A stretch of 64,000 nucleotides of DNA. Origin: Sipunculus nudus (Eukaryota; Annelida; Sipuncula; Golfingiida; Sipunculidae). Below are positions 51,508 through 62,751 of this stretch, one piece after another (positions within the stretch are counted from its first letter, which is position 1; each line of letters begins with the position of its first letter). The position numbers were made by a program, and so were the translations under genes. The notes beneath the pieces are model-generated. The model worked only from the letters and a program-made list of their open reading frames with translations. It did no database searches and had not been told where the DNA came from. Location of the stretch: NCBI GenBank assembly GCA_026874595.1, contig CM049312.1, positions 29,229,456-29,293,455 of the forward strand, in the 5' to 3' direction.

Positions 51508-52139
51508 GTATGGTCTACCAGGCAAAGGGCAGTGATATAATGTTCACGAATATTATTATGAGCTAAGCATAAATTTTAGTCATAAAACTATTATGCATTG
51601 ATTACTAAGTAAGAATCCACTCGTATTGAACCTTGGATTTGTCACATTTTTGCAATCACCACATTTAAGCCCTTTTTGTCATGATCAATAACCAAGGTTT
51701 AATAAAGTATTTTTAAGCTGAGCTGCCTCTCAGTCGTGACGATATATACATATGGATTCGTGTCCATCACCATCCCGTTCTTCATCCGCCAGCAGGGACC
51801 AAACCGTTAAAGAGAATCGGACAGAACCGTCTTGTAAACCAATTTTAGATCCATTGGTCTATATGCTGAGAGCTACTTGAAAACATGCCAGTAATCCCAT
51901 TAAAGTTACAGGTGTTCACATTTTAAAGCTATTGTACAAAAACGTCTCCAAATCTTCGTCGTAATTTTTAAACCTGTGTGATAGAAAGCATTCGTTTCTC
52001 CTGACAAAATGTGATTTTTACTTCAGGTAACACAGTTGTTCATAATTTTATAAAAGGTCACAGGTGTATTATGAGAAATCATCTGATATGGATACTTTCC
52101 TAAACAGTTACAGGGTGACCATTACCTTGCCCTTCGTAA

Positions 52140-52440
52140 TTATCATAGTAGCGATACTCAAAGACGGGAGATCGTGAGTTCGAATCTCAGCCGAGGCGGT
52201 GAGATTTTTCAGGTCGGCCTCCAACAACGGTGAGCACTCTTCAAGTGCTTAAGGGACGTGTTTCACTCACAAACAAGTGCGCCTTTCAGGGGTTTCTCGG
52301 TGGTATGACCCAGCAATGGCTTGCAGGTGCAGAGGTCACTGACCCTGGTGAACACTGGGATATTAAATGAGAGTAAAAGTGTGATTCTGCCCTGTCACAA
52401 AGTTTGAAAGCGGAATAGAATTCAAATCATTCATTCAAAG
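52140..52440 (+). mobile_element. tRNA-derived SINE
   Basis: A pol III B-box-like GAGTTCGAATCTC at 52172-52184 with a tRNA-like surround, then a non-tRNA body (CACTCTTCAAGTGCTTAAGG, GGTGGTATGACCCAGC) and a tail ending in ATTCATTCAAAG. The A box is poorly conserved. It does not fold as a functional tRNA. Confidence 0.6.
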
Positions 52441-53635
52441 ACATATAAATCATATTGTGGATAGTTTTAGAAGGATAATTTTGATCCCCTGACTAGATTG
52501 CTTTAGCGGCAATGCTTTGATCCAGTAACTAAACATCAACATCAGCTGAGTAGAGCAGATAATAAACGCTGTTTAGACTCTCTCCTACGCATTCCTTCTA
52601 TTAACAGGTTGGGGGCCAAGTTCTGTAGTTCTTCAAAATAGGATTTGAGCCAATCTGTTCAGTACGATTGCTGATTTAGAACACAACACATTTTTATTTA
52701 TCTATGGATCTGGTGACAATTATTTGAGATTTGAGATTATCAGACAGTTACGATATCTTGAGACGTTATTTCGAGATCTTGATGTGATTTATTCCGTGAT
52801 CTCGAGATAATTAATTTCGTGGTCTCGAAGTAAAACTGAAACTATTTGTATCGTAAAAATCAAATAATTTAACATTTGAGGTCTATTACCCATTGTTGTA
52901 CATGATCAATCTGCCACACTTCTAAATACCATAACACTCAATGATACGACAGTCAAAGTGACATAATTTTGCGTTTAAACGATACAACATCAGTTTACCG
53001 GAATATGTATTTATAATACGTGTGTCTTCATAATATATGAAGGATGACAAGCAGCCTGCTGACCAGCTAGTCCACTCTACTTCAAAAGCCAACTGGACGA
53101 AAGACTCGCAATTACCCCTCGGAGAGTTAACTGTTCTGATATGGCAGACAGCATGCAGATTAAAGTGTACACTTGCTAGCAGTTCCCTGTATTTGCATGA
53201 CCACCGGAAACGGGGTAATGATCAAAGAATTTCCTTATTATTATTACACTTTAGAAACCGCATTTGCATTTGCAATAAAAAAAAACAAATGGCAATCCAT
53301 TGTTATTGCCCTGCATTCAAATGCACACAATTATGTAAATACTCTTTACCAGTAACTCTTCATTTAAATGCATATGCGAGATTTTCAAATGCACTTCAAC
53401 CCAAGTCTTCAGTGGGAGGATCATATGAAGCAACAAAATATTTTGTCATACATAAAACTCTTGTTCATCTGAATTACCACCCGATGTCCAGATGTCCCAA
53501 ATGAGCCCCCGTAGTTTAGCCCATTCCTGTATATGATTTTCAAGAACACTTATCTCCAAAACATACACTCAGTGGAACGAATAGGTCCCTATTGTAAATG
53601 CAGCACACCTAATTTAAGGCTTGTGTTTTTATTTG
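52441..53635. other. Non-coding flank of TRIM-like copy 3
   Basis: A 155-codon open frame at 53037-53504 has no recognised motif or splice context and is probably chance. No TATA/first-exon segment like segment B was found here. Confidence 0.4.
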
Positions 53636-53638
53636 TAG

Positions 53639-54688
53639 AGCAACGTCACGACAGAAGGTGCGAGAAGAGAGTTAAGCCATATTGACCAAGTATTACTGTG
53701 TCAGATCTGTTTTAATCCATTGGTTAAACTGAAAGCTAGGACACTTTCATGCCTGCACACATTTTGTGAAGAATGTCTGACAAATATTCTCAGAAGACAA
53801 CCAGGCAGACAGATAACGTGCTCCATCTGTCGGCAACCGACTGAACTACGAAGCGGAAAGGTGACGGATCTCCCGCTGAATTTTAACATAAAACATGCCC
53901 AGGAAATGGCAGAAACGATGGCAAAAACTTCTTTTTGTTCAAAATGTTGTGTTAAGAACGAATATGTTCCCGCAACTCGGATATGTATTACATGCAAATG
54001 GACTATGTGTGAATCATGTAAAGCTAAACATGACAAATTACCTGGGTTTGCGGTTCATCAGGTTGAGAAACTGGAACCAGAACGGAACGACGTCGAACAG
54101 ATATGCAGAACACACAAATCATCTGCTCGTTTGTTTTACAGAAAATGCAAACTGTTATTGTGTACACAATGTTTGATTGATGATATGCACTAGACGCACA
54201 CTGACGACATTCAGAGCGCTGATGTCGCATTGTCTGACATTAAATCATTATTATCAAGCAAAAAAAGTGTTTTATCAGATGGTCTGGAGTATGTCAGAAA
54301 GGTTATAGCTATAAACGCGCAGCAAAGACAGCATTTACAGAATGTTAAAAAGGAAATCGTTCAGACTGGGGACTCCATTAAATCACGTGTTGAAGAAAAT
54401 GTAACGGAGATGTTGACGGAGCTCGAAGAAAACTACATCAGACAGTTAGAAAGTAGAAACGCTCAGCTGCATGAAGCACTGAAGAAAGGGACACCTTGTT
54501 TAGAATTAACACAGGATTCCGAAGGCAATGCAGTCATAGATGCACTAAACAGAAAAGAATCATGGATCAGGGATACCACTGCTACTGAAAGGCTCATTTC
54601 AGAAATAAAGAAAGATGAACCTGTAACAATGGTAAAATTTACCAAACGATCTAAGGTTCAGGCCATTGGCAGTTTAGACAAAACTTGA
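53639..54688 (+). pseudogene. TRIM-like pseudogene (copy 3), truncated
   Basis: Coding similarity begins right after an acceptor (TTTATTTGTAG, 53638). The ATG seen in the other two copies is replaced by AGC. The RING is intact (CQIC, CLHTFCEEC, CSIC), as is the B-box 1 cluster. B-box 2 has lost its third ligand (RLFYRKC, Cys to Tyr). It is followed by a TAG at 54191-54193, where the intact copy has a GCG (Ala) codon. The coiled coil is open from 54230 to TGA 54688. The beta-propeller is absent: sequence runs into unrelated DNA and an (AT)n run. Start loss, stop and truncation make it a pseudogene. An internal ATG could still give a RING/B-box peptide. Confidence 0.85.
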
Positions 54689-54789
54689 TAAAATGTAAGC
54701 CGGACTTCCAAACAATGGATTCTATGTAAAGTATGCCAAAACAGTGATAATATGGATGATAAGAGACTATATATAAATAATATATAAGA

Positions 54790-54791
<2 letters not shown>

Positions 54792-54838
<47 letters not shown>
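54792..54838. repeat. (AT)n microsatellite
   Basis: About 23 AT units, about 100 bases past the point where TRIM-like copy 3 is truncated. Confidence 0.95.
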
Positions 54839-54839
<1 letters not shown>

Positions 54840-54840
<1 letters not shown>

Positions 54841-56155
54841 AATGTGCTGATATATATTATATTTAAACATAATATTATACCCAGAAGTAAATATATTGTA
54901 TTCTGCAATAATGTGCAATTCAAATGAACCAATTATGATTAAACTTAAAGACTAGTTGTTAAATATCATGTTTGGGCCCCAGACACCAGTCAGTTTTGCG
55001 CACCATGCACAGCCAACTGAGTAGGCAACTCATCGCCTCGTTTTCGTGTCAAGAAACATTTATTAATATTGATATGTAAACCATTCATCCCTTGTATTAA
55101 CATGTAAATCTAATGTTTAGCTCACTTTTGAATATAGCCATGGTGCGGCGTCATTCAGTTCACACTGGCAGCTTTTCTCAGCATTACCTGAAAAGATACT
55201 CCCATGCAAAGTTCTGAATGTAAGTGTAAAATGGACCAAGTAGGCCACAAACGAAAATGGGGTCCACCTACATTTTTGGTGATTTTATGTGCGTTTATGT
55301 GTAGTATTGGCCCATTAGAACTTGCACTCATTTTAACATTGTGGCCTTGTACTTGCATCATTCTGGCAAATATCCCTGTCATCATGCACATTTTGAAAAA
55401 AAAAATGTCCCAGCCAGATCTTTCAAAACAATGTCAGACATATTGGTACTTAGGCTCTGGTAGGTGTCCTTTTCTGTTAAACTCAGACACAACAGATGGC
55501 TTCTCTCAGCACAGGCTGTATGAATTCTTACTTTATTATGAATATATAACGATCTTGGAGGGAGGGGGTTGTCTTTATTTTTGTTAATCTTATGAGGGTT
55601 TTTAGTCAGTTCTCGGCACTATAGAATTAACAGTGATGTGATGGTATTTAAGCATTCTTCACTGGCATCTTTAATTATTTAAATAAAATTAAGTATGTGT
55701 ATTCTTCCTAGATGTATTCCTCCCATAATGCAAATTTTGAGGACATTTTTGGTGAACCAGTTCTTCAGAATCATTACAGACAATTCCTATAATGGACAGT
55801 TTGAAGTTTTGGCACCTCAATGTACATGTAGTCAATGGTCTGCACCTAAGGTCTGTATTCTTAATCCAGTTAGTGGTATTGTTTGCTGGATACCAGGTTG
55901 TTGGCTTTTTCTCAATCATATTACAGTTATATAACTTGGGTCTAATCAAAAGCTCTTTAATCATAAAATCAGTAAATGTCTAAGGAGTTTCTTTTGAGTA
56001 TGTATAAATATTTTTTTTCATCAGTTTTCCCTTAATATTACCAAACTGCTACTTTGGGCCCTGCCTGATTGTGTATTCTTGTCAACAGCTTGCTAGTATT
56101 GGGTTTGAAGCTGATTGGTATTATTAAATCTAATTTCTCAAATTTGATTTGTAAA
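54840..56155. other. No confident gene
   Basis: Open frames on both strands at 55155-55587 and 55689-55983 lack motifs. Overlapping frames on opposite strands suggest repeat-derived sequence. Confidence 0.35.

Positions 56156-56160
<5 letters not shown>

Positions 56161-56211
<51 letters not shown>
56161..56211. repeat. (AT)n microsatellite
   Basis: About 25 AT units. Confidence 0.95.
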
Positions 56212-56213
<2 letters not shown>

Positions 56214-56491
56214 AGTTTAAACATCTTTCATTTTACATATTTCTTTTCCCATTTATCCGTAATCAATTTTCGTTTCAAATATTTCTTTTTTATTCCCCAG
56301 CAATAAGATTATTAAATTATCCACAGTTTATTACTTTCCGATTCTTAAGCTGAGGATATTAATGAACAGCTTTGTGATTGACTCCATATTAAGAAAAACT
56401 TCATAATATTTCTTTAACAAATCTATAAGTTATAAACTGTGCTGGGTCATGCCACCGAGTAGCACCGAGGACCCCCCCCCCCCTATTTTTG

Positions 56492-56493
<2 letters not shown>

Positions 56494-56538
<45 letters not shown>
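56494..56538. repeat. (AT)n microsatellite
   Basis: About 22 AT units, preceded by a C run (56472-56483). Confidence 0.95.
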
Positions 56539-56541
<3 letters not shown>

Positions 56542-57644
56542 TATATATGTATACATATATATATAATATATATATATATAATTTACAAAACAAAATTTAA
56601 GAAATTAGATTTAATAATACCCATCAGCCATCCATATATGCGCCCCCCTGTTTTCGAATTGTTTACATTTTTTTAGCGTCTGTATGACACATTTCAAATA
56701 TATTAGCGTCTGTGTGGCACAGGTGAAATATATATGCCTTATAACACTTCAAATATATTACAATTAATTATAAGGTTTTAGAAAATAAGGTATTATTTTT
56801 CCAGTAAAAGTTGATTTTAAACCAGCTTTAGATATAATATATCGTTGTCAACTCACACCACAGTCTATATTCTTTTTATTAATATATTTCATTTCGGATA
56901 TATAAATATTATTCTCTGAATAGTTGGGGGGGGGGGTGATTACCTTGATGATCCTACCTTGCCAAAAAGTGGGGAATATATACCCCCCCCCCCCCTATAT
57001 TGACCCCCATGGCTGCGGTTGAGGATTTTTTTAAATTATAATCAAGAGTTAAGCAATATTGAACCACCACAATGACGTGAAGATGGGGAAATCATGTCAT
57101 ATTATCAGTCATTTCGGTATTTTATTCATTTCTTAAACACAATGCAGTTCATTGATATTTGAGGAAATATGCTACACATTGACACATTTTTGTTAACAAC
57201 TCGTATTTGTTTACTAATTGCAGGTAGAGCCTATTTCTAATGATAAATTACATTAGTTTACAAAATGTGAAGGTATAGAGCACTATATTTTTCGAGGTTA
57301 AAAAAAGTAGCCGGGGGAATGTCCCCTGTCAACCACAAAATTGCATCCATGGCTATAATAAAGCTGAAGGTCGGCATGGCGTACAAAATGAACTTTCACG
57401 GAATTATATAATCTGACTGACACATCAGATTTGTATCAAGGCCTGCTGCTTTCTTTAAGAATCTCTTATATTCTTTACAGTCAGTCCTGGACCAAAGTCA
57501 AAAGCTTAGTCTCTTACGAATATTCATTCTCCGATTTTTTAATTTCTTATGCAGAAATATTAGTATTGTTCTTGCTTTCTTTCATGTAAATAAATTTTAA
57601 TTCAGAACATGTCTTTTTTTATTGGTACCTTTGAAATATCTGTT

Positions 57645-57690
57645 ATATGTGTGTGTGTGTGTGTGTATGTGTGTGTATTTGTGTATGTGC
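57645..57690. repeat. (GT)n microsatellite, imperfect
   Basis: GT repeats interrupted by TATGTG and TTTGTG. Confidence 0.85.
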
Positions 57691-57845
57691 AGATTCATAG
57701 CTGAATAATTTATAATACTGAGTGATTATAGACATTGATTTAAAATAAGCGTGAAAGGATAGGCATTTAATTTGAATCTATGCCCATTATCGTGTTTTTA
57801 GTTTTATATATTTGAACATAAAGCACAGGTGTATTATATAATATA

Positions 57846-57848
<3 letters not shown>

Positions 57849-57900
<52 letters not shown>

Positions 57901-58018
57901 TGTTACGGGGTGCAAATAAAAGCGGACCGAACTGTCTCGCTAGAGAAGCTTGCTTTGCTGGTGAAGCGGTTGGTACGCCGGACTTGTGCGCGTTTTCCCC
58001 TGAGCAATTTCTCTTCGT

Positions 58019-58090
<72 letters not shown>
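57849..58090. repeat. Two (AT)n runs flanking a 122-bp insert
   Basis: (AT)n at 57849-57890 and 58023-58090. Between them, 57900-58022 is GC-richer and bounded by short inverted ends TTGTTACG and CGTAACAA. It looks like a small TA-targeting element inserted into one AT array. Confidence 0.7.
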
Positions 58091-58095
<5 letters not shown>

Positions 58096-59156
58096 GTCGA
58101 ACCTCTACAATGTGGGAACTCTTTGGACTGGGCTACCTTCTTTGAAATATTTCTAAAATGGCTCCATTTTTAACAGTATTTTTTTTTTAATTTGATGCAT
58201 GTACTTTCCCTGTTTTTTTTTAACATGAAAGTTAAAAAGTAAAAATATGAGATATTTTGATAAGTTACCTTTGATATACCATACTGTTCTACAAACTTTT
58301 TTTAAGACAGGCCACTCTCAGAATCTTTGAACAGATACACTTTTAGGGCTATGCCAAACCTTTATATTTCAGTTTGAGGCTGACATTTTATGAGAGGACA
58401 GTAACAGTGAATATGATACAGAATACATGCGAATGACCAGTGCTTGGTGTTGATCATACTGGTAAACTGCTAAGTAAACTTTGCACTGGGCCAGGTGGAC
58501 CTTACCCTATAACCTTATCTCAGTGTACCAAGTAATTGGATAAATGAGCAGGGCATCCACTAATGGTATTAAATATATCATTTTCTTTGCCTCACTGACA
58601 TAAGAAAGTCTAGTGACTGTCAGATCAAGGTATGCCTTTCAGTCCATTGTGAATGGCTACTGAGTTCTGCATTTACTATTGGCTATAAACCATCAGAGGA
58701 ACAGCCAGTCTGGGCTGGGGTCTGCCCGGAACACGTGCAGACATAATTGAGTAGTCTTATTAGTATGCATGTATCCCAATGCCTAGCCTTGAGGCAAGAA
58801 GGCTATTACTATGATTATGCGATCAGACAGTAATAAACCTCTGGTCTTTGTTCAACTGTTTGATCATTATAATTAATAGTTAAAATATAAATATTTTATA
58901 GTTAACGGATATTCTGATTGCTAATAATTTAATATTCACTATAAATAAAGCTCCGAAATTTTAAATAGGAAGATACTTCAACTTGGAAAAATGATGAAGT
59001 GCTCACATTAGCTGTGCCCACTTTACAGAATATAGAGGTGCCCACATTATCAAGAGAAGAATTAAATTGGACTGCCCAAAAAGTGCCCACTTTATAGAGG
59101 CGCCCACTTTATGGAGATGCCCACTAGGGGAGATTCTACTGTATAAATATAATAAG
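58091..59156. mobile_element. Possible Tigger/pogo-like non-autonomous element
   Basis: The left end (CATAGTCGAACCTCTACAATG) and the reverse complement of the right end (CAGTAGAATCTCC) are imperfect inverted repeats, each bordered by TATA. The right part contains several GCCCACTTTATAGAGG-like units. No transposase. The ends are diverged, so boundaries are tentative. Confidence 0.4.
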
Positions 59157-59159
59157 ATA

Positions 59160-61200
59160 TACATAGATAAACATATGTATGTCTTATGCGGGTCTGGTTT
59201 TGGACAAACACATATATTCATCATTTTGAAAATTAATTAATTCAATCACAGGTCACATCGTTGAAAGTATGCATAGCAGTATTTTTTATAACAATAAACT
59301 GACCTACACAATTAAGTTTGTGGTATTAATGGTACCTGGACCCTAGTGACGGGTCAAGCACATATCAGGTTTTGTCCTGAACAGTAGCGCCGTACAGAAC
59401 TACCTCACGTTAAATTGATCCGTCAGAAATCAAACAGCTTGTTTAAACACCACTGACGACGGGTGTTTCCCCCACAATCAAGAGATGTGTGTTTGTACCT
59501 TCAGACAAACAAATTATGCCTTGTTGTATGTTTGTAGTTATAATAAGAGAAAGCCCCATGACATATATGACCGAGCTGTGCGTGCATAACAATAATGTTG
59601 ATCCAACAAACAACGATAGTAAAGGCTGAGAGTGTTCCTCCGAGACCTCTCTCCCTGACGGCAACACAAAGGTATTTTACTGTTTAACGTATAAATCATT
59701 TTTTCTCGAAGACGAGCATGGGGATAATATTTTGGAACATGATTATACTCAGTATGTTTGAATATGTGTTTAAACAATCATGTGCTTGTTTAAATCTACG
59801 CATAAAGGAACAGGGGAGAGCGAAATGAATACCAAGACTCGTATAGAAAACTGAGTATGCTATTAATTGACTTTTAAAACTTTTTATTCAATACCAACGA
59901 AATTGTTATTATTAGACGTCGCAGGTAATCATACAAAATTATTATACAATATTATTATATTTATAATCAATGACAACTTTCAAAAGCGAATTCTAAAAAA
60001 TCAGTGCGTTTGAAAACGATTTTTGGTGTAAAAGATAATTTTAAACATCTGAAACGCTTAATATCATACAAACATACGAAAAAATAACAAGCAAGGAATA
60101 TGGTACCACTATATTGATCGTTGTATCATTTGACCAAATATAAAATTTTAAGCATGTATTTCATAGTTAACTAGAAATCTGCATTCCAGTGAATTCATAA
60201 GTCCCTTTTGAGGTGCCTATTGTGGGATGCTCCTAGAGCCATATTTGCATTCACTTAATGGCCCAGGTTCATTCGTACATAAGTGACTGTACATTTATGA
60301 ATATTCCTTGATGACGTACCTAAATCCGGATCATGTGCCGGCTCTATACCAAAATCTTATCAATTCTTCATTGGAATATTCGAGAAATGGATTCCCTAAG
60401 ATTATCAGACTTCTCTTAATCCATCTCGTTTAATAATAACTATAGCTGTCATGTTAAACCCCATTTGATGTTTTAATGACAGTTTTTCTAATTTTATATT
60501 ACGACTATTTTATGTTGGTTTTAATTTTAACTGGAGAAATTAGCACTTGGGTAATGCAAGAGCGTAGAGGGGCGATAGGCCACAACAGATATTTAAGTGC
60601 GTGGCCTTCTGTGCCGCGGCTACCGATATCAGCCGTGTTGACAACGACATGCGCGCTACTGTTATAGTACACTTGACGTGCACTGGTGAATGATCCGTGC
60701 AGATGTCTGGATTAATGTAATACCATCAGCCTATACGATAAGATTAACCTGATAATGATGTTCAGGGTAACATGTAATGTTTGGCGGTAATGAACGTAAA
60801 TTGTATAAGCAATGGAACAAAGTGTACTTTCTACCAAGGTATGTAGTTGATAGTATATCAGCGAGTGACTATGTTGTTAGTATAGGCGCGTGTTTTATAT
60901 ATTCAAGGTCCATGAAGTGTCATCCTCCAGCGGAAATTTTATTTGGATCAAGATTCACACATGTAATATATTCACCTGTGCTATAACATATAGCTACACA
61001 AGGATTACGGGACTATGTACACTATACCTTCTCCCGACATGGGAAGAAAATGATATAACAAATATTTTACCCGCAGGAAAATTTCAATACACATTAGCAG
61101 GAGGACCACAGAGAAATCTCAGATACCAGCCAAATATAGGATGTATTATAAAGCCTCATTCATTTACGTGTAAACTGGAGTATCCTAAAGAGGAGAACAA
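59160..61200. other. Upstream region of the coiled-coil gene
   Basis: No recognised gene. Open frames at 60777-60986 and 60890-61210 are out of frame with the gene. The last ends one base-pair step before its ATG (TAA at 61208-61210). If transcribed, this would be a 5' UTR with upstream reading frames. Confidence 0.35.
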
Positions 61201-61212
61201 ACGGAGTTAACC

Positions 61213-62527
61213 ATGGCTTTACTCAACAGACGTAGGGGAGACGACATTCCAGTCTCTTTAGAGACAGTCAGAAGAAGGGTGATGCTGGCAGTTATGGCGG
61301 TTGAGAGAGAAACCAGCATCTTTGGAGAGCGTTATCTCCAACATGGGGAGTCTACGGCAGGCTGGATATCATCCATTGAGAAGCTCTGCCAACGAGACAA
61401 TAAGCGTTTTTCAGATCTGGACGACTTCAAGGACGTGGATCATATCATAACAAAACATCGAGGGGACCCTGACGTTTCCCATTCCCCAGCGTACGGACCG
61501 GTTAAACGCATGTGTGAGCGGGGAAGGATGTTTGAGTACATCTCATATAGTTTGAAAAATGAACTCCAGGAGTGTTATGAAAAACAGCTACGTAAGTATT
61601 GTCTCAGTTTCTCAGCTGAAGGCAACGGTGAAGAGCTACAAAGTGTGTTAAATTACGAGAATAAGATTATAGCCCTAGACAAGGAAATTGGTGAGAAGTT
61701 CGAAGTATTAAATGGTATACTGGATGAGGAGAATAAATATGAGAGACCTTTGAGTGCATATATTAATGCTTATGAACGAGTGATGGTTTTAATGGAAGAC
61801 GTTTGTAAAGCAATGGTAGATATCTGTGATCCTATGAAACGGTGGGTGATGGCGGACGCCATATACGCCAAGAAGGTACAAGATGAAATTAATATGTACA
61901 ACCGAAGAAAAATGGACATGCGTGATATCATAAAGCAGTTGGAGTACCAGCGTGACCAAGTCGGCCTGAAACTAAAACGGCGTGCTTTCCAGACAATAAA
62001 AGTGGAGCGCCAGCTAGGGGAAGCAAGGGACGAAAAACGCTACTTCAAGAGGAGAGAAAATTTAGTCAAAGACAACTATATTAAAACGGAACAGGAAATA
62101 AACGACAAAAGATACGAGCTGGATGAAGTCAGAGGCCGTATACGGAACCGGAAGGAGAACTCCTACACGGTTTTTAACTTCCTCACGAGCACTGCTGAGG
62201 CGCTGAGGGACAACATCCGGGTCCTCGAAGGGAAGCTTGAGACGATGCGGATACAGATGGAGGCCCTGAGGAGAGAACAGATGGGGGTCCAGAAGGAGGT
62301 AGACCGACTGAATGCTGAGATGGAGCGGATGAACAAGCTGCACCAGACAGCTCAAGCCACCCTGGAGCAGCATGAACATGACTTGAAGCTGGTGCAGCAT
62401 GACGTCAAAAATATGGATAACAGAATTACAGCACTGAAGAGAATCAGGGAAATCAAGCTTCACTCTGACACCGTAAAGAAGATATATCATTATGGATATA
62501 ATCCTGGGCAACCAATGGAAAATAGAG
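61213..62527 (+). CDS. Uncharacterised coiled-coil protein, first coding exon
   Basis: An open frame of 438 codons from ATG (context TTAACCATGG, good Kozak) to a donor AATAGAG|GTAATT at 62527/62528. Reading on gives a stop at 62569-62571 in transposon-derived sequence, so the exon probably splices onward, possibly beyond the window. Residues about 1-200 are a mixed, helix-rich domain with conserved-looking W and C residues (GWISSIEKLCQRDNKRFSDL). Residues about 215-425 are a long coiled coil rich in E, K, R and Q. I see no signal peptide, membrane segment or catalytic motif. I do not recognise the family; a cytoskeletal or scaffolding role would be a guess. Confidence 0.75.
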
Positions 62528-62564
62528 GTAATTTAGAATTTTTAATTTGTAATATACATATTAA

Positions 62565-62749
62565 TGTGTGAAACCTCGCTGTGTCGCAGTCGAAGGGGCC
62601 CTCAGAAAACTTCGACACATCCGAGGTTCGACACAAGCGGGTTTTATTTGGTTACAATTTAACTAGAGTTGTCCGGAATATCGAGTCAGTAACTTCGACA
62701 TAAGCGGGGTATTCGACCTAAGCGAGTTCGACACAACGAGGTTTCACTG
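62565..62749. mobile_element. ~185-bp MITE with Tigger/pogo-like ends
   Basis: The left end GTGAAACCTCGCTGTGTCG and the reverse complement of the right end CAGTGAAACCTCGTTGTGTC are inverted repeats, with TA on the right border. Internal CGACATAAGCGGG words repeat. It lies just inside the intron after the coiled-coil exon and supplies the read-through stop. Confidence 0.65.
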
Positions 62750-62751
62750 TA

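Noticed and set aside
53037-53504. 155-codon open frame before TRIM-like copy 3
   Set aside because: No motif, no splice context and repetitive CATTTGCATTTGC-type composition; not supported as a gene.
57903-58145. Open frames with long YIYIYI runs (also 43456, 45796, 54651, 56069, 56449)
   Set aside because: Translations of (AT)n microsatellites.
62062-62511. 149-codon minus-strand frame
   Set aside because: Shadow of the coiled-coil gene; repeated L/Q/H text is the complement of its E/K/Q codons.
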